In this document: positions 1 to 10,120 of the stretch, piece by piece
Numbering within the stretch: the stretch's first letter is position 1
Layout of the letters: each line of letters starts with the position of its first letter
From: Neoarius graeffei
Taxonomy: Eukaryota; Chordata; Actinopteri; Siluriformes; Ariidae
Reading direction: 5' to 3'
Length of the DNA stretch: 64,000 bases
NCBI RefSeq assembly: GCF_027579695.1
Contig: NC_083569.1
Coordinates: forward strand, 76,619,149 to 76,683,148
Position numbers and translations under genes: made by a program
Notes under the pieces: generated by a model
What the model was told of the DNA's origin: nothing
Databases searched by the model: none
The model's input: only the letters and a program-made list of their open reading frames with translations

Positions 1-569
1 GTAGCATGAGGGACCCTGTTTATCCCATAGGTCAGGCTCCAAACCACAAAAGATTTCATTTCCATCAACAGCCCACAACCATGTCAATTTCAGATCCCAT
101 CAACTTTGATACTCCATTCCAAGAATTTTCTTGCTTTTTGGACAGAGGCACAATATAAACAATAGACTCCACAGTTCAGAACACATGGTTCTATTCCATG
201 TATGTAGTAGGTCAGAAGAAGGGCAGTGGTTTCCATCATTTGAGAGGGCTGAATTGGTTACAAGAAGCCATCCATTTCCTTCAAACTACCGTATCAGATG
301 TTATTCATTCTGTGCACCCCCAAGATTGGTTCATGTCTGTGCACCCACATGATACATATTTTCATGTCATGTAAAGGTGCTCTTTGTCTCCCAAGGACAG
401 GCATTGCAATTCAATACCATCTGACTTCTCTGTGGCCCTGCAGGTGTTCTCATAATGCATGCAGACAATCATGTTATCTTTGATTGCCAGAGACATAGGG
501 ATACTGCCATAATTGGTTAATTGGCTCCTGTGTGTCCCCACCATAGAGCAGGCCATCTGGGACACATCT
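1..569. other. no gene or named repeat recognised
   Basis: Short open frames occur on both strands but none has domain-like sequence, splice context or conserved motifs. No terminal repeats or microsatellites were seen. Probably old intergenic or decayed repeat DNA. Confidence 0.5.
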
Positions 570-1763
570 ATTCTTGGGTTTCAGTCACATGACTGTTCTT
601 AGTGATTTCACTTCCAGTAAAACTGCTGGTGGTCAAGTAAACCAAAACAGCTGCCATAGTGCAAACAACTAGCGATAACTTATCAGAGTAGGCTCATAAT
701 CTAGAAGCCACTGCTTGCTTTAGGTATATTTAGAAGATTGCTATGTGCAATGGAATCGACCCCTACAGTCTGGGAAAGAAGGATTTGTCATAGGATCTCG
801 AAAACTACCCTTCAGTCGAGTTCCCCGACATCTCGAACTATCTGGTGTTGCAGACATCCTTCTACACCGCAAAACAGATGAAAGCGTGGAAGAGTTTGCA
901 GGCTTACAACTTTTTTTGTATGTGGCTGGGCAAAGGACCTCGGTATCAAGTCGCTGCCGAATGAATCCTGTATTGTTTTTGCCCTTGTAAGTATGTTTTT
1001 GTTTTTTTCAAGCTTTTCGTTCACGTCTTTACAACGAAGCACTGCAAGTTAAAGTGTAAACAAACAACAGTTCGCTTGATTCTCACTTGTGCTCGCTCTT
1101 ATTTCTCAGGTAAATAATTCACAAAGATCATCAGAAACTCCTTTAAAGACCTGGATCTTAGTTAAACAAGATGGATAAGTGATCACGGAGCACTGTAACT
1201 GTATGGCTGGGTAAGAATTTTGTCGCAACCTTCATGCATATGGACTTTATTATTCATAGTTGTTTTGATCACGTGCACTTGCTGAAAGACTCGTTGAAAA
1301 GTAAACAAAGAAACAGCTGGGGACTTTAGCACTTCGTGACTAAAAAAAAGGACCATAAAATAACAACACATAGCAAACAAAGTACTTGGAAAACACTAAG
1401 GACAGCTGAGAGGGAGATACAAACCTTTCACCAAGTGATCACTGCAAACTCGAGCATGCTTCGACTCGGCTCCCTTCAATTTCAGTGAGAGGTTCAAAAG
1501 CCACCTTTCTCGACGTCCTTTTGTGAAACCCTGTGTTCATTCACCCTTTTTTATTAGTTCACGGGGAACCCTGAAGAAACTTTTATCAGTTTCACGGTTT
1601 GATCGATTCGAACAACTTAAAACAATGCAAGTGTAAGGCATTTTTCATGTGAGCAATGCACCTTCTCCGTACAAACGCTTTGTCAACGGAGCTTTGGTAG
1701 ACCACCAGCTAAAGTTTTGAATAACTAATGAGGCAGATGTGACGTCACGTGAAACCCAAGAAT
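570..1763. mobile_element. non-autonomous element with diverged terminal inverted repeats
   Basis: The left end reads ATTCTTGGGTTTCAGTCACA and the right end, read in reverse complement, ATTCTTGGGTTTCACGTGAC. The similarity continues inward for about 70 bp (both sides contain GCTGGTGGTC). No transposase is recognisable inside. The element stops at the TA where the next element (1765-7575) is inserted, so that one may lie at its edge. No target-site duplication was found and the superfamily is unresolved. Confidence 0.5.
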
Positions 1764-2410
1764 ACAGTGCCCTCTATGATTATTGGCACCCCTTGTAAAG
1801 ATTAGTATAAAGGGTTTGGAAAAAATCCACCATTTGTTGAAGTAGCTTCATCTCGCATTGAAAAAAATGAGAAAAATCCAACCTTTAGTTGAAATAAATT
1901 TATTCAGAGAAAAGCAAATCCGTTATCAAGGAATAATTATTTTCAACAAAAACACATGCCACTATTAGCAATGACCAAATGAGGCTCTGAAGCGCGTATC
2001 GACTATAAAGGGGCCTTGATAGATGAAGCCCCACTTCAAGGACATGGCCGTAACTACCATTGAGGACACCGAGGTCATGTCCTCGGTATTTTTTTCAGAA
2101 ATTTAAAATTGGCCTACGCTGAATTCGGCAGTGATCAATGTAAAATGCAGCGTCCACATCCACGTCATCTGTATTTCCCCCCAATAAAATTCACATTTGT
2201 CTAATGTCATCTGAAATCTCTCAGCCTCTATCTCTATCGTTGCCGTGTCTAACACAGCGTCACGCGACGTAGCCTATACTAGTGTCAGCCGGGGAAGTTG
2301 GGTTTTGGATAAAACAGGCAGGGTATAGTCTACGCTCTATCACATATGCCTACCTAACCTAACATAGGCTAATAGTCACATCGCATTATAGAGCTTTACC
2401 TGAGTGCAAA

Positions 2411-2581
2411 ATGAAAACGTTGCAACAAACTAAATTAAGGTTTGGACAGCCAACAGAAGAGCAGGGAAAGAGAAGGAGGGAAGGTGAGAAAATATTGTCA
2501 GTGCAGTGGCAGACCATTCAGCGGTGTCATGCCAACTTTCCAAGGGGAAATGTTTCATTGTCATTGCCTAATACATTTTAG
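2411..2581 (+). pseudogene. N-terminal stub of a hAT (TTF/ZMYM-type) transposase
   Basis: A 57-codon frame begins MKTLQQTKLRFGQPTEEQGK and stops at 2579-2581. The basic, Gln-rich start resembles the N-terminus of TTF-type zinc-finger hAT proteins, followed by sequence unlike the family. It lies in the hAT element 2043-3847, which lacks the catalytic domain. Assignment is by resemblance and position only. Confidence 0.4.
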
Positions 2582-2670
2582 TTAGCATTTCGAGAAACAT
2601 TCAAAACTACGTTGTCACAGGCAGCCCTGTGCAGGGCTAACTAAGCGGGCTTGTTTGAGTAACTCTCTTT

Positions 2671-3099
2671 CTCTCATAACTCTCTCTTTCTCTCTCACTC
2701 ACACAGACACACACACACAAATAATACACTCTCACACACTCTCTCTAATACATAGTCTTCACACAGAACTAATAGCCCTACATTCTAATGTAATTTAAGA
2801 TAATGAAATGTAAATAATGCCAATACTTCAGGTAGCTGAGCAATACACTCTGTTCAGTTCAGTTTTGACTTTTATGTCAGACAAAACTCCACAGTTATGA
2901 TGGCACAGTTTTAGAATTGTTGAAGTAAATGTGTTATGAGCCAAACTTACATTACAGCCAATGGTGAGAACACTGTGTTTCAGAGAATGCATGCAAATGG
3001 ATCTCAATTCAAGACAGCCAGATAGACTGATGCCTTTACATTACTGCTCAGAATGTCTCTACACATACAGACACCCACAAATAACACACAAACTCTCAC

Positions 3100-3137
<38 letters not shown>

Positions 3138-3143
3138 TCACAC
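2671..3143. repeat. CT/CA microsatellites inside the hAT element
   Basis: Two dinucleotide tracts, 2671-2745 and 3096-3137, each run from (CT)n into (CA)n. They mark two copies of an internal duplication of the hAT element. Confidence 0.8.
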
Positions 3144-3407
3144 TATTATTATAAGGTGTAATACTAAAGCTTACAATTCAGCAGTTCACACCCTTTCTGT
3201 CATGTGTATGCTGCAATGTAAATAATGCCAATACTTTAGGTAACTGGTACTTTAGGTATGTATACTCAGTTCAAGAGTTCACTACCTTTCTACTTTTATG
3301 TCAGATAAAACACCACAGTTATGGTGCCACAGTTGTAGAATTGTTAAAATAAATGTGTCCACCACCAAATCTATCCTTGGTTTGTTATTTATTTATTTAA
3401 GTTGTGC

Positions 3408-3776
3408 CAGCGGTGGTGTAGTGGTTAGCGCTGTCGCCTCACAGCAAGAAGGTCCGGGTTCGAGCCCCGTGGCCGGCGAGGGCCTTTCTGTGCGGAGTTT
3501 GCATGTTCTCCCCGTGTCCGCGTGGGTTTCCTCCGGGTGCTCCGGTTTCCCCCACAGTCCAAAGACATGCAGGTTAGGTTAACTGGTGACTCTAAATTGA
3601 CCGTAGGTGTGAATGTGAGTGTGAATGGTTGTCTGTGTCTATGTGTCGGCCCTATGATGACCTGGCGACTTGTCCAGGGTGTACCCTGCCTTTCACCCGT
3701 AGTCAGCTGGGATAGGCTCCAGCTTGCCTGCGACCCTGTAGAAGGATAAAGCGGCTAGAGATAATGAGATGAGATG
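3408..3776 (+). mobile_element. tRNA-derived SINE, copy 1
   Basis: Head carries an RNA polymerase III A box (TGGTGTAGTGGTTAGCGC) and B box (GGTTCGAGCCC). Then come the conserved body and a 3' tail AGATAATGAGATGAGATG. The direct repeat AAGTTGTGC flanks it at 3399-3407 and 3777-3785, showing insertion by target-primed reverse transcription. It sits in the hAT element 2043-3847 and so is younger than it. This copy is the reference for the family; later entries give only differences. Confidence 0.93.
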
Positions 3777-3961
3777 AAGTTGTGCTGGGGGGGGTGCTGT
3801 CAGCCATGCTTGACCTCGGTATTTGAAAAATCCTGGTTACGGGCCTGTTCAAGGAGTGTATCATTTAGCAGAAAATCATGTGACCAATGACAAACGAGGC
3901 CTAAGGTTCATTACTCAGAGTCTCACTCAACAGAGTTTACCCATGTTTTAATCTTTAACAA

Positions 3962-4005
3962 TAATGCAAAGTGGCAGAACATCCGTGTTCTGCCACTTTG
4001 CATTA
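3962..4005. repeat. perfect 20-bp hairpin
   Basis: TAATGCAAAGTGGCAGAACA at 3962-3981 is exactly mirrored at 3986-4005 with a TCCG loop. It lies within element B, next to the left Tc1 insertion. A transcript would fold into a stable 20-bp stem. Confidence 0.9.
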
Positions 4006-4093
4006 CTATTTTTATGTGTTTTGCACAATATTCCATTTTAAAATGACTGTTATGTAATAAGTTTTTGTCTGCCTTTTTGTTATTTGGCATCTA

Positions 4094-5706
4094 CAGTGGT
4101 GCTTGAAAGTTTGTGAGCCCTTTAGAATTTTCTATATTTCTGCATAAATATGACCTAAAACATCATCAGATTTTCACACAAGTCCTAAAAGTAGATAAAG
4201 AGAACCCAGTTAAACAAATGAGACAAAAATATTATACTTGGTCATTTATTCATTGAGGAAAATGATCCAATATTACATATCTGTGAGTGGCAAAAGTATG
4301 TGAACCTTTGCTTTCAGTATCTGGTGAGACCCCCTTGTGCAGCAATAACTGCAACTAAACGTTTCCGGTAACTGTTGATCAGTCCTGCACACCGGCTTGG
4401 AGGAATTTTAGCCCATTTCTCCATACAGAACAGCTTCAGCTCTGGGACATTGGTGGGTTTCCTCACATGAACTGCTCGCTTCAGGTCCTTCCACAACATT
4501 TCGATTGGATCAAGGTCAGGACTTTGACTTGGCCATTCCAAAACATTCACTTTATTCTTCTTTAACCATTCTTTGGTAGAACAACTTGTGTGCTTAGGGT
4601 CGTTGTCTTGCTGCATGACCCACCTTCTCTTGAGATTCAGTTCATGGACAGATGTCCTGACATTTTCCTTTAGAATTCACTGGTATAATTCAGAATTCAT
4701 TGTTCCATCAATGATGGCAAGCCGTCCTGGCCCAGATGCAGCAAAACAAGCCCAAACCATGATACTACCACCACCATCATGTTTCGCAGATGGGATAAGG
4801 TTCTTATGTTGGAATACAGTGTTTTCCTTTCTCCAAACATAACGCTTCTCATTTAAACCAGAAAGTTCTATTTTGGTCTCATCTGTCCACAAAACATTTT
4901 TCCAATAGCCTTCTGGCTTGTCCACGTGATCTTAAGCAAACTGCAGACAAGCAGCAATGTTCTTTTTGTAGCGCAGTGGCTTTCTCCTTGCAACCTTGCC
5001 ATGCACACCATTGTTGCTCAGTGTTCTCCTGATGGTGGACTCATGAACATTAACATTAGCCAATGTGACAGAGGCCTTCAGTTGCTTAGAAGTTACCCTG
5101 GGGTCCTTTGTGACCTTGCCGACTATTACACGCCTTGCTCTTGGAGTGATCTTTGTTGGTCGACCACTCCTGGGGAGGGTAACAATGGTCTTGAATTTCC
5201 TCCATTTGTACACAATCTGTCTGACTGTGGATTGATGGAGTCCAAACTCTTTACAGATGGTTTTGTAACCTTTTCCAGCCTGATGAGCATCAACAATGCT
5301 TTTTCTGAGGTCCTCAGAAATCTCCTTTGTTCGTGCCATGATACACTTCCACAAACATGTGTTGTGAAGATCAAACTTTGATAGATCCCTGTTCTTTAAA
5401 TAAAACAGGGTGCCCACTCACACCTGATTGTCATCCCATTAATTGAAAACACCTGACTCTAATTTCACCTTCAAATTAACTGCTAATCCTCGAGGTTCAC
5501 ATACTTTTGCCACTCACAGATATGTAATATTGGATCATTTTCCTCAATAAATAAATGACCAAGTATAATATTTTTGTCTCATTTGTTTAACTGGGTTCTC
5601 TTTATCTACTTTTAGGACTTGTGTGAAAACCTGATGATGTTTTAGGTCATATTTATGCAGAAATATAGAAAATTCTAAAGGGTTCACAAACTTTCAAGTG
5701 CCACTG
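4094..5706 (-). mobile_element. Tc1-like transposon, copy 1 of a family
   Basis: A full-length 1613-bp element. It starts CAGTGGTGCTTGAAAGTTTG, ends with the inverted partner, and is flanked by TA (4092-4093, 5707-5708). Inverted repeats are about 200 bp and near-identical. A second copy of the same family is at 47620-49558. Transposase is on the minus strand. Confidence 0.95.
4314..5339 (-). pseudogene. Tc1-like transposase with two in-frame stops
   Basis: Reading from ATG at 5339 (MARTKEISEDLRKSIVDAHQ) one continuous frame of 342 codons ends after GGLTRY, the usual Tc1 length. An N-terminal paired-like helix-turn-helix DNA-binding region (residues 1-120) is followed by the DDE domain: WTDETKIEL (first Asp), QQDNDPKHT (second Asp), SPDLDPIEMLW (Glu). 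All three acidic residues are present. Two stops break the frame, TAA at 4932-4934 and TGA at 4677-4679; neither is a frameshift. At the first site the sister copy reads AAG, not TAA. This copy cannot make full-length transposase, but it looks young. Confidence 0.93.
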
Positions 5707-5718
5707 TACTCTTCTTAT

Positions 5719-5721
<3 letters not shown>

Positions 5722-5770
<49 letters not shown>
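5722..5770. repeat. (CA)n microsatellite
   Basis: About 24 uninterrupted CA units just outside the right end of the Tc1 copy at 4094-5706. Confidence 0.97.
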
Positions 5771-5773
<3 letters not shown>

Positions 5774-6251
5774 CTCTTTGAATGAATTTATGCTCAGTAT
5801 AATTGTGTCTGCACAATAAAAAGGTGTACATAAACATAAAGAGGGGTGACATTTGTGTTTGTGTTTCGTGTTTTGTGATGGGACTGTGAGTGCTGCTGCA
5901 GCCATAACCACGCAGTAACATTTAGGAGGACCTTTACTGATTAGGAACAGATTTGTTTTCACTGTGTTTGGATTGAGGCGGTTCCTTTTCTCCTGCACTC
6001 AGGATGAAATGCTGACATGAACCACACAAATTGAGGCCTCGTTTATCACCGGTCATGTGGTTTTCTGCTAAACAATACATGCCTTGAAGTGGGGCTTCAT
6101 CTGACATGCCCCCTTACAGTCAATACGTGCTTCAGAGCCTCAGCTTCAGATTGTCCATCACTACTAGCCATTACTATTGGCACCCCTGCATTTAATACTT
6201 TGTACAACCTCTTTTGCCAGTAAAACAACACTGAGTCTCTCCTATAACATT

Positions 6252-7130
6252 TTATAAGGTTGAAGATACAGAGCAGGGCATCTGAGACCGTTCCTCTTTA
6301 CACAATCTCTCCACATCATCCAGGGTCCTCGGCCCTCTCTTGTGCTCTCGCCTCTTCAGCTCATCCCACAGGTTTTTAGTGGGGTTCAGGTCAGGGGACT
6401 GAGATGGCCAGGGCAGAAGCTTGATTCTGTGCTCAGTTAACCATTTGTGTGTTGATTTGTGCACATGCTTCAGATCATTGTCGTGCTGGAAGATGCAATG
6501 ATGACCCAGTTTTAGTTTCCTGGCAGAGGAGCCAGATTTTGATTTAAAATGTCCTGGTATTTCATGGAGTCAATGATGCCATGTACCCTAACAAGGTTTC
6601 CAGGGGCTTTGGAGGAAAAACAGCCCCCAAACATCACAGAACTTCCATCATATTTTACAGTTGGGATCTGATTCTTTTCATCATAGCCATCCTTCTATTT
6701 ACACCAAACCCAGCAAGAGTGTTTATTGCCAAAAAGCTCCGTTTTTGTTTCAACAGACCACAAAACACGGTTCCAGTCAAAGCTGCAGTAGTGTTTTGCA
6801 AGCTTCAGATGCTTACTTTTGTGGTTAACTGAGAGAAAAGGCTTTTTTTCTGACAAACCTTCCAAATAATCTGTTGGCATGGAGGTTTGTCCTTGATGGT
6901 GGTTTTGGAGACTTGGAAACCCCAAGATTGTATTTTTTCTTGTAATTCACCAATGGTGATCTTTGGGGATTTTTTTTTGTCTCTCTTACCTTCCTCCTCA
7001 CTGTACATGGGGGCAAAATAAACTTGGGTCCTCTTCCAAGCGAATTTGTAACAGTTCAAGTTGGTGTCCACTTTTTTATTTTTGCTCTCACAGTAGAAAT
7101 GGATATATTCTTGCAAGTAGCTGGGTTTTT
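6252..7130 (-). pseudogene. Tc1-like transposase remnant of element A
   Basis: Read on the minus strand, pieces in different frames give a Tc1 transposase. The block FDWNRVLWSVETKTELFG corresponds to the WSDET motif holding the first catalytic Asp, here Val. The block [20 protein letters not shown] corresponds to the [11 protein letters not shown] motif holding the last acidic residue, here Lys in place of Glu. There are several stops and frame changes, so the product would be dead. The family normally makes a cut-and-paste DDE transposase of about 340 residues. Confidence 0.75.
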
Positions 7131-7577
7131 TTTAATCATCATTCCCTGGCTTATGAAGGTCAACACACTTCTCCCTCATTTGGTTTGTGTGTTCTCTTAT
7201 CTTTCCCATGTTGATGGATGATTTAAAGGGAATCTGGCCTCTGTTTCACCTCATAATTATAGCCCAGTTAGTCAAGAAGTCATAGATTACAGCTTGAAAG
7301 CTCCACTCCAATCAACTCAAAAATACTGTATAATGTAAATGGGAAACATGTTTCAGTTACATTGTGTTCACTATAATCTCCAGGGGTCTGTGTTTTTGTT
7401 GAAATGATTATTTCTTGATGATGGATTTGGTTTTCTCTGAGTAAATCTATTTCAATTAAAGGTTGGATTTTTCTCATTTTTTTCAGTGTGCGATGAAACT
7501 ACACCAAAAGGGGGATTTTTCCTAACCCTTTTAGCTAATCTTTACAACTGGTGCCAATAATTGTGGAGGGTACTGTA

Positions 7578-9480
7578 CCTCTTGCACATATTATGGTGCT
7601 CAGTCTTACAGTGAACTCTGAAAAAAGCTCCCTAGTACCAAAGCAGGCCAGACGATTCATCAGTGTGAAACTATAGTCATTGGTTCGTAAGCATATCACA
7701 GTAGTCCCTGGATTTAAAGAAGTTCAGAAGTGCAATATCAGCCTGGGATTGAACACTGATACCGAAACTTGACGATCTGGATTTGAAGTTAGAAATAATG
7801 GGCACAAGGCAGAATACACCCATCAATGACCGGGCACGACACACTCACTCACTCACTCACTCACTCACTCACTCACTTATGAATATATATCAGCATGTAC
7901 TTGGGAAGAATAAAATCAATATGTCAACTGCACAGAGACAGTAATTGGAGCTCAGGAGCAAATCCCAGACCCATGAACTTATAGTAGCTTAATGCTGCTC
8001 CAAAATAACATTGTACTCAGTTCCCTTTGTTATTGCACGACCATATTGTAGCAATATCCCATTCAGGGTGCTCATTTGAAGGAGTAATTTGACTCCACCA
8101 TAATGGGGCAAGATTTTGTCATTAGGTTTCCACATGCCTAAATGTCTAAAGTTGTCTCTGCTGATGGATTGTTATGGAAAACACCAGTCAACTTATTTCA
8201 AGAAACTGTATCCAGGAATTAAAAAAAAAATCACAAATAGTTATTTCATTGTATTTGCTTGATTGTACTTTTTCACTTAAATATAAAATATTTCATTACC
8301 TAGCTCTAATCTGCAAGAGACATGAGAGAAATAAGAGATGTGTTCAAAATGTTTTTGGCACCCACAATCTTGTGAGCAGAGTAAATCTGTCCTCGGACCT
8401 GGGCTTCTGCGATGGGGAAACAGACTTCTTTGTCTTCCACTGGCACTTTTGTTTCGTGTCCCAATTTCAAGTAGTGAATTACTGAGCTTAAATCCATCAT
8501 GAGTCACAAAAAGGGGGGAAAAAGGCAGGAAGAAGATTTCTCGCTCATTTGCATTCTGCTTGACAAGTTTTTGCATGACTACATAATCCAAGTCTATTTT
8601 GATCTCATGTTCCACAGAGACTACAGACTGCTTGAAAACAGTCTGCCTGCAGTGAGTATGTCTTCAAATTATCGGCAACCGGATGCCTGTGGAGATTTAT
8701 GTCTAGATCTGGACATTTCAAAACTGGTTTGATTGGGTTTCCGCCAAACAACTGCAGAATCAAGAATTATCTGTGAGACAGAACAGGTATAGTACAACCA
8801 CCTCATTTTCTGTGTGTTGTCTCATGTCTTACTAAGTAATATGTTGTCTTCAAAATTTTATACAAGGATTAATGCACACTGTTTTGTGCTTTTATGTTAA
8901 ATCTTATATAATTACTGTTATGTTCAGTATTTGTGGCTGAATGCTGATGTTACAGTTAATGTAATTTGCATTTCAGTTCCAAATAAACCAAAAAAACAGA
9001 GGAGGAGTGTTATTCTTTGCAAATTCACAGCCAGTAATATTTGCATTTTTGTTCATCTTCGAGTCCATACAGAGATATCAACATTTGCAGCTTGTTTTTG
9101 GCTAAAACTGTAGGTTGTTTTTATTTGGTAGATTATAATAGCTTTTCTGTCCTCTGTTACATACGTGCAATTGTGCATATGCCTTCTGTGCCTGTATTAT
9201 GATGTTAATCTGAAGAGTTTTTCTTATTTCATGTCAGCTTGGATTCAATTTATTCATATTGTCCTTAGATCTGAACGGTGCTGTTGTGTGTTTTTAATGT
9301 CTCCGAGGTACTGTATTTTCATCTAATCACACCTGATAAATATGGCAAAATGGAATGGAGATGGAAAAGTTTGTGAAAATGTGCTTTTATTAAAAATAAA
9401 TAAATAAAAATAAAAAAATTACAGAATTTCTGTTGAGGACGTCAAGATGAAACTTGATATAGGCTTACAGACATTGAATA
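7578..9480. other. intergenic DNA upstream of the UGT locus
   Basis: No gene is recognised. It contains a (CTCA)n tract at 7842-7877 and AT-rich sequence. The stretch at about 8535-8655 is duplicated near 16160-16270 (listed separately). Unseen 5' noncoding exons of the UGT gene could lie here. Confidence 0.5.
8535..8655 (+). repeat. segment duplicated near 16160-16270
   Basis: Shares the block CATGTTCCACAGAGACT plus flanking similarity (TTGCATT.., CATGAC.ACA) with 16160-16270. Each copy lies upstream of a UGT sequence (the intact gene here, the 18249 fragment there). I infer that both belong to one old tandem duplication of a UGT locus including upstream DNA. Confidence 0.55.
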
Positions 9481-9481
9481 T

Positions 9482-9690
9482 GCAGGTCATTGAATATGCA
9501 GGTCATGCTCAAGGAGTTGCATAGCCATGGTCGCAGACTGACAGCGGTACGATCTTTCAGAAGCTGGGACATTCAGGATAATTCTCCTCTCTATACATTC
9601 ATTAATGTTAACCACACTAACACAGAAGATGGTAGCACAGAGTTAACTGAGACCTTGTTAAAGCAGTCACTAGCTTTATGTCAAAAGAGG
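9482..9690 (+). pseudogene. UGT fragment (broken 5' part of a duplicate)
   Basis: Highly similar to 10231-10424 in the intact gene. It encodes the equivalent of residues from about VNMQV to ALRQK, with the shared block DNSPLYTFINVN. The start, the catalytic His region before it and the remaining 80 percent of the gene are absent. It lies directly upstream of the intact gene in the same direction, so it is a partial tandem copy. It could be mistaken for an alternative first exon. Confidence 0.85.
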
Positions 9691-10120
9691 CTCAACCTGT
9701 TTCTCTGGATCAACATACCAGTATGGTTTCTCAGATCAGAGTGTACTGTACCATGAATATGACACCAGTGGTGCACTAGATAGTATCTGATGATGTTGTT
9801 TACGTAGAGCTTGGACACGCCAACTAATTTGATAGAGTGGACTTGTACAAATGTCTTTATGAACTCTCATAAATAACTGGATTGTTCTTGCAGATGCATT
9901 TACCATTAATGCTTGTGTTTTCTGACAGGAAAAAAAATGAGATTAAATTACTTATTTAAGAGGTATATCTAGATCTAAATGAACACAATGAAATCATGAC
10001 ATCATAACAGGCTTTTAAGTGCAGCTATGTAATAGATGTAGTTTCATAGGTATGAGCTCAGTCTTTACTTGGTCTAACATTTGTTCTTTGTTCCCTCTGC
10101 TTTTCTCAGCTTTCTGGAAC

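Larger units (their letters stand above)
2043..3847. mobile_element. non-autonomous hAT element with 8-bp target duplication
   Basis: The ends are CATGGCCGTAAC and, reversed, CAGGCCCGTAAC, each followed by a CCGAGGTCA block some 20-30 bp inward. A perfect 8-bp duplication TTCAAGGA flanks it (2035-2042 and 3848-3855), the size made by hAT transposases. Inside are a short N-terminal transposase-like frame, CT/CA microsatellites, an internal duplication of about 150 bp (2800-2940 and 3210-3358), and a later SINE. Confidence 0.8.
1980..6148. mobile_element. element B: long-TIR element inside Tc1-like A
   Basis: The terminus TGAGGCTCTGAAGC at 1980 is matched by GCTTCAGAGCCTCA ending at 6148. The match runs inward about 115 bp if the hAT insertion at 2043-3847 is skipped: 1980-2042 plus 3856-3905 mirror 6030-6148. 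It contains no transposase. No convincing target duplication was seen, so the superfamily (PIF/Harbinger, P-like or other) is open. Confidence 0.6.
1765..7575 (-). mobile_element. Tc1-like transposon A, split by nested insertions
   Basis: Starts CAGTGCCCTCTATGATTATT and ends as its inverted partner (CAATAATTGTGGAGGGTACTG), flanked by TA on both sides (1763-1764, 7576-7577). The inverted repeats are about 200 bp (1765-1966 and 7375-7575). Transposase remnants are on the minus strand near the right side. The 5.8-kb span is explained by a foreign block at about 1980-6148, leaving a normal 1.6-kb Tc1 size. Tc1/mariner elements insert at TA and duplicate it. Confidence 0.8.

Noticed and set aside
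3430-3480. Possible tRNA genes from A and B box motifs
   Set aside because: The A/B box heads belong to SINEs; acceptor stems and cloverleafs are not intact and the same SINE body always follows.
3298-3749. Open frames inside SINEs (phrases such as SACSPRV or GVVVSAVASQQEGP) recurring across the window
   Set aside because: They recur at every SINE copy in both orientations and are translations of tRNA-like and body sequence, not genes.
5684-5998. Frame with a VCVCVC run
   Set aside because: It is the (CA)n microsatellite read through.
8277-8615. 112-codon minus-strand frame and overlapping plus-strand frames
   Set aside because: No domain, no codon or motif evidence, overlapping frames on both strands, no splice context.
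10019-10120. Upstream N-terminal extension of the UGT protein to 10019
   Set aside because: The extension starts at GTG, contains an acceptor-like TTTTCTCAG, and would place 34 residues before the signal peptide. It is read as intron or 5' UTR.
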